DNA of 64,000 nucleotides from Achromobacter dolens (GCF_902859745.1 NZ_CADIJW010000001.1:248001-312000), one strand, 5' to 3'; positions 30,618-41,379 are shown, counted from the stretch's first letter. Notes: a model not told the origin generated them from the sequence alone. Program-made: numbers and translations.

Positions 30618-31040
30618 TCAGTGCAGCATGTCGGGCACGTCGTGCAAGTCGAGCACCCCGGCTTCAGTGGGCGCCGACGAGGCGTGGTGCATGACCATGC
30701 GCCAGCCCGTGGGGCCCTTGTGATAGATGTTGGTGGCGTAGCAGTTGGCGAACTGCGTGCCTTCCCGTGTGCGCACCGCGACCTGCTCGACCAGCACGTG
30801 CACCGCGCACATCATGCTCAGCATGACCAGCGGGCGCAGCGGCCGGATGTGCAGGGGACCGTTCGCCAGCACGTGTTGCCAGGACTCGTGCACAGCCGAG
30901 TGGCCGACGACGCGCAGGCCTCCCGGGTGGATGCAGACGACTTCCTCGTCGTCCGCCCACACTTGCATCAGGCGGACGGTGTCCCCCTGCTCCAGGGCTT
31001 CGTAGAACGCGTGTTCTGCTTCTTCGGGCGTGGCGAACAT
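30618..31040 (-). CDS. NTF2-like (SnoaL-type) protein
   Basis: A 140-residue single-domain protein with the cone-shaped NTF2 pattern: helix-rich start (PEEAEHAFYEALEQGD), WADDEEVVCIHPGG, then long strands VRTREGTQFANCYATNIYHKG and GWRMVMHHASSAP. It is commonly found as a small stress or accessory protein with no defined reaction. It lies between the zinc-finger gene and the YheT-like hydrolase with short spacers. Confidence 0.75.
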   Translation of the reverse strand: MFATPEEAEHAFYEALEQGDTVRLMQVWADDEEVVCIHPGGLRVVGHSAVHESWQHVLANGPLHIRPLRPLVMLSMMCAVHVLVEQVAVRTREGTQFANCYATNIYHKGPTGWRMVMHHASSAPTEAGVLDLHDVPDMLH

Positions 31041-31074
31041 GATGGCGGGGCGGATGGCTGTTGAGCGGCGATTC

Positions 31075-31287
31075 TCAGTGGTGGCCGTGCAGCACGGTGC
31101 CGGGCTTGAGCTTGTACTCGGCGCCGCAGTAGGCGCAGCGCGCCGAGCCGTTGCGGGCGACGTCCAGGAATACGCGCGGGTGCATGCTCCACAGCGGGGC
31201 CTTCGGACCCGGACAGAACACAGGCAGGTCTTCGGCGCCGACTTCGATGACTTCGTGGGGGGCGGCGGCCGGGGCAGCGGCGGTCAT
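31075..31287 (-). CDS. zf-CHCC (NDUFS6-like) zinc-finger protein
   Basis: A 70-residue protein. Residues 24-66 carry a CHCC zinc site: VFCPG, MHPRVFLDV, and CAYCGAEYKL. Such proteins are common in proteobacteria and resemble mitochondrial NDUFS6. It lies 80 bp downstream of ilvE and 35 bp upstream of the NTF2-like gene on the same strand. Confidence 0.85.
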   Translation of the reverse strand: MTAAAPAAAPHEVIEVGAEDLPVFCPGPKAPLWSMHPRVFLDVARNGSARCAYCGAEYKLKPGTVLHGHH

Positions 31288-31366
31288 GGAATTTCCTGAA
31301 TAAAAAATACCGGTGAATCGGTAGGTTGGGGCAGTAATGTCACCCTGTGGGGCAGGGCGGCGTGGA

Positions 31367-32287
31367 TCAGACTTTGCTCAGCCAGTGATGGTACTTCGGG
31401 TTGCGGCCATTCACCATGTCAAAAAACGCTTTCTGCAGCTTCTCGGTGATGGGGCCGCGCCGGCCCGAGCCGATCTGGCGGTTGTCGACCTCGCGGATCG
31501 GCGTGACTTCGGCGGCGGTGCCGGTGAAGAAGGCCTCGTCGGCGATATAGACGTCGTCCCGGGTCAGCCGCTTGGTCACCACGCGCAGGCCGAAATCGGC
31601 CGCCAGGGCGTGGATGGTGGAACGGGTGATGCCGGTCAGGGCGGAGGCGATCTCGGGTTCGCACAGCACGCCGTCCTTGACCAGGAAGAGGTTTTCGCCG
31701 GAGCCTTCGGCCACGAAGCCTTCGGTGTCCAGCAGCAGGGCCTCGTCGTAGCCGTCCTGCAGGGCCTCGGTGTTGGCCAGGATCGAGTTGGCGTAGGTGG
31801 TGGCAACCTTGGCGCGCGGCATGGTTACGTTGACGTGCTGGCGGGCGAACGACGACACCTTGACCCGGATGCCCTGCGACAGGGCCTCTTCACCCAGGTA
31901 GGCGCCCCAGGGCCAGGCGGCGATCGCCACGTGCACCTTGGCGCCCTTGGGCGACACGCCCATCTTTTCGGGGCCGTAGAACACCAGCGGGCGCAGGTAG
32001 CAGGATTCGAGCTTGTTCTCGCGCACCACCATCCGCTGGGCCTCGTTGATCGTGTCGCGATCGAACGGCATGGGAATCTGGTAGATGTGCGCCGAGTTGA
32101 ACAGGCGGTTGGTGTGGTCTTCGAGGCGGAAGATGGCGGTGCCGATCTCGGAGCGGTAGGCGCGCACGCCTTCGAATACCGACAGGCCATAGTGCAGGGA
32201 GTGCGTCAGGACGTGCGTGGTCGCGTCGCGCCAGGGCACGAGCTTGCCGTCATACCAGATGAAGCCATCGCGGTCAGCCATCGACAT
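31367..32287 (-). CDS. ilvE: Branched-chain amino acid aminotransferase
   Basis: A 306-residue fold-type IV PLP transaminase that completes valine, leucine and isoleucine synthesis. The opening FIWYDGKLVPWRDATTHVLTHSLHYG matches the family. The PLP lysine lies in RAKVATTYANSILA. EGSGENLFLVKDG and GTAAEVTPIREVD complete the signature. I chose the ATG at 32287 (MSMADRDGF), which has a GAGGGAG site; an ORF extension of 27 residues upstream is not family-like. It is divergent from azlCD, whose products export branched-chain amino acids. Confidence 0.95.
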   Translation of the reverse strand: MSMADRDGFIWYDGKLVPWRDATTHVLTHSLHYGLSVFEGVRAYRSEIGTAIFRLEDHTNRLFNSAHIYQIPMPFDRDTINEAQRMVVRENKLESCYLRPLVFYGPEKMGVSPKGAKVHVAIAAWPWGAYLGEEALSQGIRVKVSSFARQHVNVTMPRAKVATTYANSILANTEALQDGYDEALLLDTEGFVAEGSGENLFLVKDGVLCEPEIASALTGITRSTIHALAADFGLRVVTKRLTRDDVYIADEAFFTGTAAEVTPIREVDNRQIGSGRRGPITEKLQKAFFDMVNGRNPKYHHWLSKV

Positions 32288-32473
32288 GGTCTGCTCCCTC
32301 AATAAACCTGAGGGCCGTATTGTATCAAGCGACGAGGTTACAATAATGGTCCATTCGTGCACCGGCACGGTGCCTGCGGGAGTCCGCAGGCCCGGCGGGC
32401 GAGCAGCTTGTCGTGCGGTTCCTTCCCCACAGAGTGTCCATGTCGTTCCGTTCGAATTCCCAGGGGCTCGCCG

Positions 32474-33223
32474 TTGTCCTCTGAGTCAGCGTTTCCCGAA
32501 ACCGAAGACCCCCGGGAGGTCCGTCAGGAGCGCGTGGCCGCCTTCCGCGCCGGCGTGCATGCCATCGTGCCCGCCCTCATCGCCACGGCGACGTGGGGCC
32601 TGGTGACCGGCGTGGCCATGGTCAAGTCGGGCCTGACCGAATCCATGGCGCTGGCGATGACCCTGTTGCTGTACGCCGGATCGGCCCAGCTCACGTCCCT
32701 GCCGCTGATCGCCACCGGTGCGCCGTTGTGGCTGATCTTCGCCGCCGGCTGCGTGGTCAACCTGCGCTTCCTGATCTTCGGCGCGGCGTTGCAACCCTAT
32801 TTCCGCCACTTGTCCTGGCCCAAGCGCCTGGGGCTGGGCTATTTCACCACCGACATGGGCTTCGTGTTGTTCATGCCGCGCTTCGGCGATGCCGCCGAGC
32901 GTGGCACCCGTGAACAGCTCTGGTACTTCATCGGCACCATTGCCCCGGGCTGGTTCGTCTGGCAGACCTCGTCGATCGTCGGCATCTACCTGGGTACCAT
33001 GGTGCCCACCGGCTGGTCGCTGGATTTCGCGGCGGTGCTGGCGCTGCTGGCCATCACGGTGCCGCTGGCCAATTCCAAGCCCATGCTGGTCTCGATGCTG
33101 GCCGCGGGCGTGGTCGCCTGGACCGGCCAGGTGCTGCCGCTGCGGCTGGGCCTGGCGGCGGCGGTCATCGCCGGCGTGGTGGCCGGCATGTGGGCCGAAC
33201 GCTTCTTCAAGGCGCGCGCATGA
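32474..33223 (+). CDS. azlC: AzlC-family branched-chain amino acid exporter subunit (TTG start)
   Basis: A 249-residue inner-membrane protein with FRAGVHAIVPALIATATWGLVTG, LLLYAGSAQLTSLPL and NLRFLIFGAAL, which are AzlC/YgaZ signatures. The likely start is TTG at 32474, after AGGGG seven bases upstream; there is no ATG in frame near the family start. The stop overlaps the azlD start (ATGA). The pair normally exports branched-chain amino acids. It faces ilvE across a shared intergenic region. Confidence 0.88.
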   Translation: MSSESAFPETEDPREVRQERVAAFRAGVHAIVPALIATATWGLVTGVAMVKSGLTESMALAMTLLLYAGSAQLTSLPLIATGAPLWLIFAAGCVVNLRFLIFGAALQPYFRHLSWPKRLGLGYFTTDMGFVLFMPRFGDAAERGTREQLWYFIGTIAPGWFVWQTSSIVGIYLGTMVPTGWSLDFAAVLALLAITVPLANSKPMLVSMLAAGVVAWTGQVLPLRLGLAAAVIAGVVAGMWAERFFKARA

Positions 33224-33555
33224 CCCTCTGGCCTTCCGAAATCTATGTCTACTCCGCCATTCTGCTGCTGGCGTTGTGCAGCGTGCTGACGCGCGCCGGC
33301 TTCATGCTGTTCGGCGACTATATTCCGCTGCCCGATGGCGTGCGACGCGCCCTGCGCTATGCGCCGGCCGCCGCGCTCACCGCCATCGTGGTGCCCGATC
33401 TGCTGCCCTGGAAGGCGGGGCTGGGCCCCATTTTTGACTACAAGCTGGTGGCGGGCATCGTGGCCATCCTGGTCTTTCTGCGCACCCGCAGCGCCGTGCT
33501 GGTCATCGTGGTCGGCATGCTGGTGCTGTGGGGCCTGCGCTGGCTGGCGGGTTGA
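33220..33555 (+). CDS. azlD: AzlD-family branched-chain amino acid exporter subunit
   Basis: A 111-residue protein with about four hydrophobic helices and the AzlD/YgaH signature RALRYAPAAALTAIVVPDLL. It overlaps azlC by four bases and forms the two-component exporter with it. It is convergent with the flavin monooxygenase gene, six bases apart. Confidence 0.9.
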   Translation: MTLWPSEIYVYSAILLLALCSVLTRAGFMLFGDYIPLPDGVRRALRYAPAAALTAIVVPDLLPWKAGLGPIFDYKLVAGIVAILVFLRTRSAVLVIVVGMLVLWGLRWLAG

Positions 33556-33561
33556 GGCCGG

Positions 33562-34728
33562 TCAGCCCAGCGCGGCGGCCGCTTCCATTTCGGACTTCAG
33601 GCCACTGAGGAAATAGCGCTTCAGGATCAGCCTGGGCAGCAGCCGCAGGGCCGTATTGCGCAGGCCGAAAGCGAATGCCGAGGTCGGCACGTAGACGGGC
33701 GCCAGTTTGCGGCTGCGCTGCTGCAGGCTGTTGATCACGGGCCGCAGCCGCCGTTCGTGGGCCGCCAGCGCCTCTTCAAGCGGCAACCGGCCCAGTTCCT
33801 GGGCCAGCACGTAGGCGCCAGCCAATGCCATCCCCGCGCCTTGCCCAGAAATAAGGGACAGACTGTGCGCGGCGTCACCCGCCAGCAGGATGCGGCCCCG
33901 ATGCCAACAGGGCACCTCGACCAGCGCCAGGTCGTCCATGACGATGGGGGTGTCCTGCGCCAGCATGGCCAGTTGCCGGCCGACTTCCGCGTGCGTGCCG
34001 CGGGACAGTTCGCGCAGCAGGCCAAGCCGCTGCGGCGCCTCGACCCAGCCGTGTTCATGGCTGCGCCAGACGTGCAAGGCCGCTTTGCGGCCGCCGCCGA
34101 GCCCGTGGTATTCCACCTGGTGGCCGGGCGCCGCGTAGGACACGAAGTCCCGCGCCATGCCGGTGTCGTCCTCGGTGTCGTAGGCGGCGTAGCGATAGCG
34201 CAGCGTGGACAGCGGGGGATCGTCGGCGCCGAACACCTGGGCGCGCAGCGCCGAGCGCACGCCGTCCGCTCCGATCAGGAGGGCGGCGCGCAATTGGCTG
34301 CCGTCCGACAGCGTGATGTCGACGCCGCCGAGGTCCTGGGCACAGTGGGCGACAGTGGTCGCCAGGCGGATCTCGGCGTGATCGCGCACCGCCTCATGCA
34401 GGACCTGCACCAGGTCCGTGCGGCGCAAGGTGATCCAGTCCAGATCCTTCAACAATTCGCGATAGCGGATCCGCATGACTTCGCGGCCCCGGCGATCGCG
34501 GTAGATGTTTTCGCCGATCTCGCGCTCCACCGCGCGCAGCGCCGGTACCAGGTCCATGCGGCGCGCGGTCAGCAGGCCCGGGCCGGACAGGCCCATCATG
34601 TAGCCGCCGTCGCGCAGATGCGCGGCGCGTTCCGCGATGACGGCGCGCCAGCCGTGCCGCGTCAGCCACCAGGCGCAGGCCAGCCCGGCAATACCGGCGC
34701 CGGCGATAACCACGGTGCGTTCAGACAT
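33562..34728 (-). CDS. FAD-dependent monooxygenase of the siderophore-uptake locus
   Basis: A 388-residue PHBH-fold flavoprotein. The N-terminal FAD loop is VVIAGAGIAGLACAWWL. A DG motif is in LLIGADGVRSALR and the GD motif is RILLAGDAAHSLSLISGQGAGMALAGAYVLA. It overlaps the upstream MFS gene by eight bases, so it belongs to the fyuA-MFS-monooxygenase operon. Monooxygenases of this class hydroxylate small aromatics or drugs (TetX-like). A role in releasing iron from, or modifying, an imported siderophore is inference. Confidence 0.82.
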   Translation of the reverse strand: MSERTVVIAGAGIAGLACAWWLTRHGWRAVIAERAAHLRDGGYMMGLSGPGLLTARRMDLVPALRAVEREIGENIYRDRRGREVMRIRYRELLKDLDWITLRRTDLVQVLHEAVRDHAEIRLATTVAHCAQDLGGVDITLSDGSQLRAALLIGADGVRSALRAQVFGADDPPLSTLRYRYAAYDTEDDTGMARDFVSYAAPGHQVEYHGLGGGRKAALHVWRSHEHGWVEAPQRLGLLRELSRGTHAEVGRQLAMLAQDTPIVMDDLALVEVPCWHRGRILLAGDAAHSLSLISGQGAGMALAGAYVLAQELGRLPLEEALAAHERRLRPVINSLQQRSRKLAPVYVPTSAFAFGLRNTALRLLPRLILKRYFLSGLKSEMEAAAALG

Positions 34729-35977
34729 GTTCGTTCTCCGGGGAAAAAGGCGGCGCCAGGCGCCGCATCAGGGCAGGGAGGGCGAGCACCCCGGCAGCGC
34801 CGAAGGCCGCCGCCGCGCCGAAGCAGACGCCATAGCCCCAGTGCTGCGCCAGCCAGCCGGCGGCCACGCCGCCGATCGTGGCGATCATGGCGTCCGCGCA
34901 CTGGAACAGGGTGAAGTCGACGCCGGCCTGCGCTGGCGAGGCCCGGCCCATGAGGAACGCGTACAAGGCCACGAAGCCGGTTGCTGCCGTCGCCGCTTTC
35001 AGCAACGCCAGCGCCACCAGCCACTGCGTGCCGGCATGCGGCAGCCAGGATGACGCCAGCACGGCGGCCAGGAAGATGGCCAGCGCCGTGGTCTGCAGGG
35101 CCAGGGCCACGACTACCGCCCGCGCCGCCGCGAGGCGCTGCAGGATCAAGGCGCCGAGCAGGGTGCCGGCCAGGCCCGCCACGACCGCGCCGGCGCCATT
35201 GATCCAGCCCACCGACGCCAGCGGCACGCCGCGGTCGAGCAGCAGCAGGGGCGTCATGCCATAAGCCAGCCGGGAGCCGGCCTGGAACACGATCGTGATG
35301 ATCAGGCCCAGGCGCACGTCGCGACGGCCCAGCGCATGCGCCAGGCTGGGACGGTGCGCGGACGGGTGGGCCGCGCGCGCCGGCTCGCGCACCAGCGCGA
35401 ATGGCAGCGTCAACAGCAGGACAAGTCCGCCCATGGTGGCCGCCGCCACGCGCCAGCCGTGGCTGCCTGCCAGGACGACGAACAGCCCGGCGCCCAGGAA
35501 CATGCCCAGGTAGCTGGAGCCGACCTGGGTGGCGTTGCCCCAGCCGCGCCGGTTCTCTGCCAACTGTTCGACGGCGAACGCGTCGCCGGCGATGTCCACC
35601 GTGGCCGCGGTCAATGAGATCAGGCCCAGGATGGCCAGCAGCACGGGCATGGAGGGCTGGCCCAGGCCCGCCAGCAGGAACAGCAGCGCGGCTAGCAACC
35701 ATTGCCCGGGCAGCACGATGCGGCGGGTGCGCCGCTCGGCCTGCCCCGCCGGCAGCCGGTAGCGTTCGATCCAGGGGGACCACAGGAACTTCAATGCCCA
35801 AGGCAGGAACGCCAGGTTGGCCAGGCCGATCTGGGCCAGCGGCGCGCCGCCGTCGCGCAGCAGCGCGGGCACGCCCTGGAAGGCGATGCCGCTCACCAGG
35901 CTCTGGGCCATGCAGATGCCGCCGATGGCGGCGATCACCTGCGCCGTCGGCAGGCGCGCGGGCACGTCTGGGCGCAT
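34721..35977 (-). CDS. MFS siderophore importer of the FptX/RhtX type
   Basis: A 418-residue major facilitator with 12 predicted helices. The start region IAAIGGICMAQSLVSGIAFQGVPALLRDGG, then LPWALKFLWSPWIERYRL and LTAATVDIAGDAFAVEQL, match AmpG-related FptX/RhtX permeases. These carry ferri-siderophores across the inner membrane without an ABC transporter. It lies 10 bp after the FyuA-like receptor gene and overlaps the monooxygenase gene, so all three are one transcript. Confidence 0.82.
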   Translation of the reverse strand: MRPDVPARLPTAQVIAAIGGICMAQSLVSGIAFQGVPALLRDGGAPLAQIGLANLAFLPWALKFLWSPWIERYRLPAGQAERRTRRIVLPGQWLLAALLFLLAGLGQPSMPVLLAILGLISLTAATVDIAGDAFAVEQLAENRRGWGNATQVGSSYLGMFLGAGLFVVLAGSHGWRVAAATMGGLVLLLTLPFALVREPARAAHPSAHRPSLAHALGRRDVRLGLIITIVFQAGSRLAYGMTPLLLLDRGVPLASVGWINGAGAVVAGLAGTLLGALILQRLAAARAVVVALALQTTALAIFLAAVLASSWLPHAGTQWLVALALLKAATAATGFVALYAFLMGRASPAQAGVDFTLFQCADAMIATIGGVAAGWLAQHWGYGVCFGAAAAFGAAGVLALPALMRRLAPPFSPENEHV

Positions 35978-35987
35978 GAAGCCGATC

Positions 35988-38063
35988 CTAGTATTCGAAG
36001 GCGAGGTTCAGGCCGACCGTCCGGCCCGGGTCGAGCTGGGCGAAGTTGCCCATCGGCCCGCCGGCGAAGGCGAAGGCGCGGTAGCGCTTGTCGGTGAGGT
36101 TGTTGGCATACAGCGTCGCCTCGACCTGCGGTCGGATGCGCCAGGCCAGGCTGAGGTCGACCAGCGTGTAGGCGTCCTGGCGCAGGGTGTTGGCGATATC
36201 GAAGAACTGCGCGCCGATGCGCCGCACGGCCAGGGTCGGGGACAGCCGCCCGATGCCTGTGTCGAAGCGGCCGCGGGCGCTGGCGGTCAGGCCGTAGCCC
36301 GGCGAGAACGGCACCCGGTTGCCGTCGCAGCCCTGGCAGGCGGAGGCATCGCTGAAGCTGCGGAACGTGGTGTGGTTGACGAAGCCGTCCAGGCCCAGCG
36401 TCCACTGCGCCGAGACGTCCCAACCCAGGTCGAACTCGACGCCCGTGGCGCGGGTATTGCCGACGTTCTGCAGGTGCTGCTGCCCCAATCCGCCGACGTA
36501 GAGTTGCGCGTCGCGGATGTCGGTGCGGTAGACGGCGGCGCCCAGGCGCAGCGTGTCGCCGACATGGCGCGTGCCGACCTCGTAGCTCAGGCCTTTTTCC
36601 CTGCCATAGGGGCGGGCATCGCTGGGGTTGGATGGCGCCAGGTTGTAGCCCCCCGGCTTGTAGCCCTGCGCGGCGTTGGCGTACACGCGCCACTCGGGCG
36701 ACAGCCGGTAGCCGACCGACAGTTTGCCGAGCACGCTATTGCCCGCACTGGCGCCCGAACCGCCGAACGGCGTCTGGCCGAAGGTGGAGAAATCCAGCGT
36801 CTGGCCGTCATAGCGCGTGGCGGCCTTGTCGCGGGAATAGCGCAGGCCGGCCGACAGGTCGAGCGCGTCGGTGGCGTGCCAGGTGGCGTCGGCATAGGCG
36901 GCGAGCGATTCGCTGGTGTTGCGCGAGTCGGACTGGTGCGTGTCCAGCGGCATCGGCCCCTGCATCTGGTTGAACACTGCGCGCGATTGGGTGACGCGCT
37001 GGCGATACAGGCCCAACACGCCGTCGACGACGCGCTTGCCGGTGGTGGACAGGCGCAGCTCCTGCACCTGCTGGCGCCAACGCTCGGGCTGACTGGTGTA
37101 GCTGGGGCCGATGGGGTAGTGGCGGTCGTAGTGCAGGGCCTGCCAGGCCGCCACCGCGTTCAAGCGCCAGCCGTCGAAGTCGTAGCGGCCGGTCAGCGAC
37201 TGGCTGTTGCCGCAGCGCTTCTGGTAGAAATCCGCCAGCGACGCCGGCATGCCCGGCGCGGTGTACGCGTGGCTGGCATGGAGATCGTCGAACGGGACGT
37301 AGGCGTCCTGGCTGGCGCGGGTGCATTCGCCGCTGACGGCCAGGCCCAGTTCCCACGGACTGCCGGCGGGCGCCAGCCGCAGCCGCGCGGCGCCCGCATT
37401 GGCCGAGGCCCCGCCGACGTGGCTGGCGCCGGTGGCGGCGTTGTCCAGCCGGCCGGGCGCGTCGTTCGCCACGGCGGTGACCGACCCGTACAGCAGGTTG
37501 TCGACCAGCGGCCCGCCGCCGCTGGCCTTGAACAGGTACCCGTCCCGGCTGGCGACGCCGGCGCTGGCGCGGAAATAGGGTTCGTCGCCCGGTTGCCGCG
37601 ACACGATGTTGAGGACGCCGCCCATGGCGCTCTTGCCGTAGAGCGTGCCCTGGGGGCCCTTCAGCAGCTCGATGCGGTCGACGTCGGTCAGCAGTTGCGA
37701 GGTGAACGTCGGCAATTGCGGCACGCCGTCCACGTAGACCGTCAGGGCGGGGTTGTAGAAGTCCTGCGCGGACGTGATGCCGCGTACCGAGATCACCGGG
37801 TACAGGAACGAGCCGCTGCTGGACATCTGCACGCCGGGCAGCACGCGCGACAACTGCATGGTGTTGTCGACCTGCGCGGCCTGCAGCGCCTCGGCCGGCA
37901 CGACGACCACGGCGCCGTTGACGTCGCGCAGCGATTGTTCCTGCTTGCTGGCGGTGACGGTGATGGGAGCGAGCTCGCTGACGGACTGTGCCGCGGCGGG
38001 CGCCGCGAAGGCGCACAAGGCGGCCGCCAGGGCGGTGTGTCGGAAAGGGAACGCAGTCGTCAT
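35988..38063 (-). CDS. fyuA: TonB-dependent siderophore receptor, FyuA (yersiniabactin/pesticin receptor) type
   Basis: A 691-residue outer-membrane receptor. A signal peptide (MTTAFPFRHTALAAALCAFA) precedes a TonB-box region PITVTASKQ. The plug domain contains TSAQDFYNPALTVYVDGVPQ and ELLKGPQGTLYGKSAMGG, almost as in enterobacterial FyuA. The barrel has YRQR, AAYADATWH, RVYANAAQGYKPGGYN, FSPGYGL and terminates in the aromatic AFEY. I start at the ATG at 38063 rather than the ORF start ten codons upstream. It is preceded by a Fur box and transcribed divergently from an AraC regulator. Confidence 0.92.
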   Translation of the reverse strand: MTTAFPFRHTALAAALCAFAAPAAAQSVSELAPITVTASKQEQSLRDVNGAVVVVPAEALQAAQVDNTMQLSRVLPGVQMSSSGSFLYPVISVRGITSAQDFYNPALTVYVDGVPQLPTFTSQLLTDVDRIELLKGPQGTLYGKSAMGGVLNIVSRQPGDEPYFRASAGVASRDGYLFKASGGGPLVDNLLYGSVTAVANDAPGRLDNAATGASHVGGASANAGAARLRLAPAGSPWELGLAVSGECTRASQDAYVPFDDLHASHAYTAPGMPASLADFYQKRCGNSQSLTGRYDFDGWRLNAVAAWQALHYDRHYPIGPSYTSQPERWRQQVQELRLSTTGKRVVDGVLGLYRQRVTQSRAVFNQMQGPMPLDTHQSDSRNTSESLAAYADATWHATDALDLSAGLRYSRDKAATRYDGQTLDFSTFGQTPFGGSGASAGNSVLGKLSVGYRLSPEWRVYANAAQGYKPGGYNLAPSNPSDARPYGREKGLSYEVGTRHVGDTLRLGAAVYRTDIRDAQLYVGGLGQQHLQNVGNTRATGVEFDLGWDVSAQWTLGLDGFVNHTTFRSFSDASACQGCDGNRVPFSPGYGLTASARGRFDTGIGRLSPTLAVRRIGAQFFDIANTLRQDAYTLVDLSLAWRIRPQVEATLYANNLTDKRYRAFAFAGGPMGNFAQLDPGRTVGLNLAFEY

Positions 38064-38092
38064 GGTGTCGGCCCGGGCTTTCGGTAGAATCA

Positions 38093-38111
38093 TTAATGAG
38101 AATTATTGTTG
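38093..38111. promoter_or_regulatory. Fur box
   Basis: The A/T-rich segment TTAATGAGAATTATTGTTG stands out in this GC-rich sequence and matches Fur sites (AATGAGAATnATT core). It lies 30 bp upstream of the fyuA start and between it and the divergent araC gene, so it can repress both under iron sufficiency. Confidence 0.75.
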
Positions 38112-38170
38112 TTTGATGGGCGTCGCGCTGACGTTTTCGGTGCCGCCGTTGTTCAAATCGGGGTCTAAAT

Positions 38171-39145
38171 TTGGATTTCGCCATCGGCGCTATCGCGCCC
38201 CCCGCCGCCGGGCCTATCGCGCGCGCCGACCATCCGTTGCTGTCGGCGGTGGCCATGCCGCCCGAGTGGATGACGATGCTGCGCATGGAGTCGCGTGACG
38301 ACGACCTGGCCCTGACCGTCTGGAGCGGTACGCCCGCGGTCGGGCTCAACGTCAACGCCGAAGGCCCGCCGATGTTCTGCATCGCGGTTTTCCTGGATGG
38401 CCGTGCGCGCATGTCGATCCAGGGGGGAGAGCCGTTGGCGGTGGGGCCGGGCATGGCCGTGGTGCAAACCGGCGAGCGCGGGACACGCGGCTGGTTTCAC
38501 ATGCCGGGCAGGCAGAATGTCCGTCTGGTGGACATTCGTTATTCACCCGCCGGGCTGCTGCGCGCCGGCGGCAGGCCGCTGGCCGCGTTGCGCGGCGCTT
38601 TCGTGCTCGATCACAGCGTACCGGCCACGGGATCGCTGATGGCGGGCTTTCCCGCGCCGCCAGGCTTGTTGCGGTTGGCGGCGGACGTACTGGACTGCCG
38701 CCACGAAGACGCCACCGCGCGCCGCTTGTACATGCGCGCCAAGGCGCTCGAAGCCCTGGCCATCGTGCTGGAAACCATGAGCGACGCGGCCGCGGAGCCG
38801 CCGGTGGCGCCGCGCGAACGGTGCCTGCTGGCGCAGGCGCGGCGCCTGATAGAAGCCCGCTACGGCGAGGAATGGACGGTATCGCGGCTGGCGCGCGAGG
38901 TTGGCCTGAGCGAAAAGAAGCTCAAGGCCGGCTTTCGCCAGGTCGCCGGCCGTTCGGTCCATGCCTATCTGAAATCGGTCCGGCTGGACGCCGCGGCGTC
39001 CATGCTGGAGGCCGGTTACAGCGTCACCGACGCCGCGCTGGCCACCGGATTCAGCAACCTGAGCCATTTCAGCAAGAGCTTCCGTCAGGCCAAAGGAGTC
39101 GCTCCCCGGCAGTGGCTTGACCGCCCCGGCGTCCGGCTGCGCTAA
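38171..39145 (+). CDS. AraC-family regulator of siderophore uptake (YbtA/PchR-like)
   Basis: A 324-residue regulator with an N-terminal sensing domain and a C-terminal double helix-turn-helix (about 225-320): WTVSRLAREVGLSEKKLKAG and VTDAALATGFSNLSHFSKSF. YbtA and PchR regulators of similar size activate fyuA-type receptor genes in response to the ferri-siderophore. The start given is TTG at 38171; an ATG at 38255 would lose 28 residues. It is divergent from fyuA across a Fur box. Confidence 0.85.
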   Translation: MDFAIGAIAPPAAGPIARADHPLLSAVAMPPEWMTMLRMESRDDDLALTVWSGTPAVGLNVNAEGPPMFCIAVFLDGRARMSIQGGEPLAVGPGMAVVQTGERGTRGWFHMPGRQNVRLVDIRYSPAGLLRAGGRPLAALRGAFVLDHSVPATGSLMAGFPAPPGLLRLAADVLDCRHEDATARRLYMRAKALEALAIVLETMSDAAAEPPVAPRERCLLAQARRLIEARYGEEWTVSRLAREVGLSEKKLKAGFRQVAGRSVHAYLKSVRLDAAASMLEAGYSVTDAALATGFSNLSHFSKSFRQAKGVAPRQWLDRPGVRLR

Positions 39146-39387
39146 AATTAAGTTATCCACAGCAATCCGGGCCTGGTACTGCCCTCATAAGTATCGAAAC
39201 CAGAATGCGCCACCTGGCCTGCAAGGCAGGGTGCCGATTGCCCGCGACGCGCTTGCGCTTCGGGTGGTTCGCACGTGGCCGCGCGAGCGTGGCGCGCGTT
39301 CCGGTTGTCCCGATGCATATGCAGTGCAGTGCTTGCAGCACTCTCGTTTTGTTCTTTTTCACTGGTCCCGGTACTTGCCTAACCCTG

Positions 39388-40848
<1,461 letters not shown>

Positions 40849-40891
40849 TGGCGTCGTCGCGCACCCGCATTCCGGATGCGCGACGCGCGGA

Positions 40892-40921
40892 CAAAAAAAG
40901 CGCCCGGGGCGCTTTTTTTTT
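40892..40921. terminator. Bidirectional terminator between rhlE and the thioredoxin-like gene
   Basis: A GCGCC/GGCGC stem is flanked by A and T runs, so it can end transcription from both convergent genes. Confidence 0.88.
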
Positions 40922-40932
40922 CTGCGGGCCGT

Positions 40933-41316
40933 TCAGGCGGCGAGCAGCCGGGGCAGGTCGGGGAGCGCCGAGGTCACTGCGGCGCTCTGCGCGTCCAGGC
41001 TTTCCAACAGACGTTCCAGATGGCCGATGTGCGGCAGCATCGGGCCGTAGAACACCACGCGGCCGCCGATCTGGATGAGCAGAGTCGGGAAGTTCTCGAC
41101 GTCGACTTCCCCCAGCAATTCGGCATGATCCTCGATGTCGATCCAGGCGAAGACATGCTGCGGCAGCGCGCTGGACAGCGCCCGCAGCTTGGGTTTGTAT
41201 TCCTCGCAGGTGTCGCACCAGGCGGCGCAGAAACAGGCGACCAGCCAGGCATCGGGCGAGGCCGCCAATTGGGCGCGCAGGGCGGTGAGGTCGGAGCCGG
41301 GTACAAGTAATGTCAT
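40933..41316 (-). CDS. Thioredoxin-like protein (CDTC active site)
   Basis: A 127-residue thioredoxin-fold protein without a signal peptide. The redox motif is WCDTC in CFCAAWCDTCEEYKPKL (classical thioredoxin has WCGPC). The cis-proline loop is VENFPTLLI. It lies alone between convergent rhlE and divergent EI24 genes. A cytoplasmic redox role is likely; partners are unknown. Confidence 0.86.
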   Translation of the reverse strand: MTLLVPGSDLTALRAQLAASPDAWLVACFCAAWCDTCEEYKPKLRALSSALPQHVFAWIDIEDHAELLGEVDVENFPTLLIQIGGRVVFYGPMLPHIGHLERLLESLDAQSAAVTSALPDLPRLLAA

Positions 41317-41379
41317 ACGAGCGCAGGGGGGCGTGTTTGACTATCATACCCGGGATGACCACCTTCCTTTCGTCCTGCG

